Source: an uncultured Caulobacteraceae bacterium (GTDB taxonomy: Bacteria > Pseudomonadota > Alphaproteobacteria > Caulobacterales > Caulobacteraceae). Taken from it: DNA of 7,708 nucleotides. Positions 6,214 to 7,708 of the stretch are shown piece after piece. The stretch covers positions 1-7,708 of the forward strand of contig CAISGS010000139.1 in assembly GCA_903884915.1 (NCBI GenBank), given 5' to 3'. The stretch's first letter is position 1, and each line of letters opens with the position of its first letter. The notes under the pieces are model-generated. The model was not told the origin of the DNA. It did no database searches and saw only the letters and a list, made by a program, of their open reading frames with translations. Position numbers and translations under genes: made by a program.

Positions 6214-7708
6214 TTAGTTGACCTTTTCCGGCACGACCTGAAGGCGCCAAGCCTTGTCAGAGGTCAGATAGGCCTTGGCCAGCTTTTGAATGTCGGCAGG
6301 CGTGACCTTGGCAATCTGGGCCAAGCGCGAGCGTTCTGCCGGTAGGCTATAGCCATCGGTCTGGGCACCAGACAGAACGCCGATCCAATAGGCGTTGCTC
6401 TGACGATCCTTTTCGATCCCTTCGAGCTTCGGCTTTTTGGCCCGGTCGAGCTCATCTTGGCTGATGGGCTTGTCGCGAAGGTCGGCGGCGATCTTATCCA
6501 GATCGGCAAAGAAGCCCGCCAGTCGCTCGGGCGGTGTTTCCACGCCCGCTGAGACATAACCATAGCCCGGATAGACCTCTGAGCTTTCGGAGTCGGTCCA
6601 AGGCGAATAGGTCGCGCCTTGCTTTTCGCGGAACTCGTCGGTCATCCGCAGGCTCAGGACCTCGCTTAGCAATTCAAAGGTGCGCGCCTCCTGCATATTG
6701 CTGCCAAAATCGTGGGTCGGCCAGGCGACAAAACCAATGGCCTGATCGGGCCTACCCTTGTGGGTCAAGAGAACCGGCTTTTCCGTCGCCTTGGGGAAGC
6801 TCACCCCCTTGCCATCGGCAGGCGTGACCTGATCGGGGCGAGTGGGCAGGGCCCCAAAGGTCGCTGCTACCGCTTCAATTGCATGATCAACCGTGATGTC
6901 GCCCACCACGACCACCTCGATGGGGCCTTGGGTCAGGTCCGGCTCGACCATGGCCCGGAAGTCCTCGGCCTTGGCGTTGGTGATCTCCTCATTGGTCGGG
7001 AAGGCCCAGCGCCGATCATTATTGTACAGCAGGCGGCGCAGGTTGCGGGACATGATCCCGCCCGGCGTTGCATCCAACTGAGCATTGGCCGAGCTATAGA
7101 TGCTCTTGGCGCGGCGTACGCCCAAGGTCCGCCAGCCGGGCTCTTTGATATAGGCGGCGAGCAGTTGCAACTGGGTATCCAAGTCTTGCGGCCGGGTGAT
7201 ACCGTCCATGATCGCGGCATCGTCGCCAAGCGCCAAGCCGCTGCTATAGATCTTGCCGGTGAACAGCTTTTCCAACTGTTCATTGGTAATGTCGCTCAGG
7301 CCGCCCTCGGTAAAGGCCCAGCCGGGCATCCAGCCGAGCCCGTCCTTGTCCTTGGGCAGGTCAAGCTTGCCATTGCCCATCCGAACGCGAATGCGGATCT
7401 GATCTTGCGTGAATTTGGTTTGCTTCACCGTCAGGCGAAGCCCGTTGTTAAAGCGCAGGAACACCGTATCCAGATCGGCGATCTCCTGCCGATCCACCAC
7501 CTGACCCGGCGTGCCAAACTTGTCATGGGTCCAGGTTACGGCCTCTTGCACGGTCGGTGCCGTAAGAGGGACGGCGTCCGCTTCCTTGAACGCCTCGAGC
7601 ACAGCCTTCTCACCGCCCTTAATTTCAGTGGGGGAGGCGACGAGGATCAGAGGCCCCACGCCACTAAAGGCCTGACGGACCTGCTGGGACACGGTGTCGG
7701 CCTTGAGA
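6214..7708 (-). CDS. M16-family metallopeptidase-like protein, C-terminal half (5' end outside window)
   Basis: The frame enters from the right edge with no stop, so the true start lies outside; a GTG at 7692 is merely in-frame. About 497 residues are visible. Numbering from that GTG: a linker (1-75), a second M16-type beta/alpha domain starting near VFLRFNNGLRLTV (77-89), then a long C-terminal M16 domain. It includes IEVVVVGDITVDHAIEAV (258-275) and the conserved FREKQGATYSPW (354-365), whose Arg/Tyr-type motif contributes to the active site in trans. No HxxEH zinc motif occurs here. This fits the inactive C-terminal half of a roughly 950-residue pitrilysin/insulinase-like peptidase, whose catalytic N-terminal half and probable signal peptide would lie beyond the window. 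Such proteins degrade peptides, often in the periplasm; the substrate is unknown. The alternative is a separate non-catalytic partner subunit. TAA stop at 6214-6216. Confidence 0.88.
   Translation of the reverse strand, partial: LKADTVSQQVRQAFSGVGPLILVASPTEIKGGEKAVLEAFKEADAVPLTAPTVQEAVTWTHDKFGTPGQVVDRQEIADLDTVFLRFNNGLRLTVKQTKFTQDQIRIRVRMGNGKLDLPKDKDGLGWMPGWAFTEGGLSDITNEQLEKLFTGKIYSSGLALGDDAAIMDGITRPQDLDTQLQLLAAYIKEPGWRTLGVRRAKSIYSSANAQLDATPGGIMSRNLRRLLYNNDRRWAFPTNEEITNAKAEDFRAMVEPDLTQGPIEVVVVGDITVDHAIEAVAATFGALPTRPDQVTPADGKGVSFPKATEKPVLLTHKGRPDQAIGFVAWPTHDFGSNMQEARTFELLSEVLSLRMTDEFREKQGATYSPWTDSESSEVYPGYGYVSAGVETPPERLAGFFADLDKIAADLRDKPISQDELDRAKKPKLEGIEKDRQSNAYWIGVLSGAQTDGYSLPAERSRLAQIAKVTPADIQKLAKAYLTSDKAWRLQVVPEKVN

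Noticed and set aside
6214..7692. Treating GTG 7692 as the true start of a complete 492-residue protein
   Set aside because: The frame continues without a stop to the window edge, no ribosome site precedes the GTG, and the sequence begins in mid-domain of an M16 protein.

Overview
The window looks like ordinary chromosomal DNA from an alphaproteobacterium, most likely Caulobacterales. The reasons are moderately high GC content, a class II DAHP synthase, a PAS_5-type protein and a DUF4188-type protein. Two candidate promoters also resemble the Caulobacter housekeeping pattern (TTGACGS, 10-14 bases, GCTANAWC, quoted from memory). The taxonomic call is an inference; there is no rRNA or other marker to fix it. 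No CRISPR array, tRNA, insertion sequence, phage gene or toxin-antitoxin pair was seen.

Layout. Positions 1-4957 carry four plus-strand genes. They are ribose-5-phosphate isomerase A (rpiA), glutathione-disulfide reductase (gor), a polytopic membrane protein with an O-antigen ligase/polymerase (Wzy_C-like) core, and a class II (AroA-II/plant/mycobacterial type) DAHP synthase. rpiA and gor are 37 bases apart, and gor and the membrane protein only 5 bases apart, so these three are probably one transcript. An 87-base gap with a candidate promoter precedes the DAHP synthase gene. Positions 4954-7708 carry three minus-strand genes. In transcription order they are an M16-family zinc-peptidase-like protein entering from the right edge (5' end missing), a single-domain PAS_5-like protein, and a DUF4188-like protein with its own likely promoter. 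The two blocks converge at position 4954-4957, where the two TAG stop codons share one CTAG palindrome.

How the genes relate. rpiA supplies the non-oxidative pentose phosphate pathway. The pathway yields erythrose-4-phosphate, a substrate of DAHP synthase, and its oxidative branch yields NADPH, the cofactor of glutathione reductase. Three of the four plus-strand genes therefore share pentose-phosphate metabolites, although this link is only suggestive. The membrane protein would act on surface polysaccharide and has no obvious metabolic link to the others. The minus-strand genes have no evident common pathway.

Non-coding structure. The gaps are all short (none over 300 bases). They hold two candidate promoters, one clear Shine-Dalgarno site, a perfect 12-bp stem (one G-U pair in one orientation) after the M16 gene, and a bulged stem-loop at the convergent gene ends. 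I found no convincing evidence of a new biological system; the findings are local oddities with modest interest scores.
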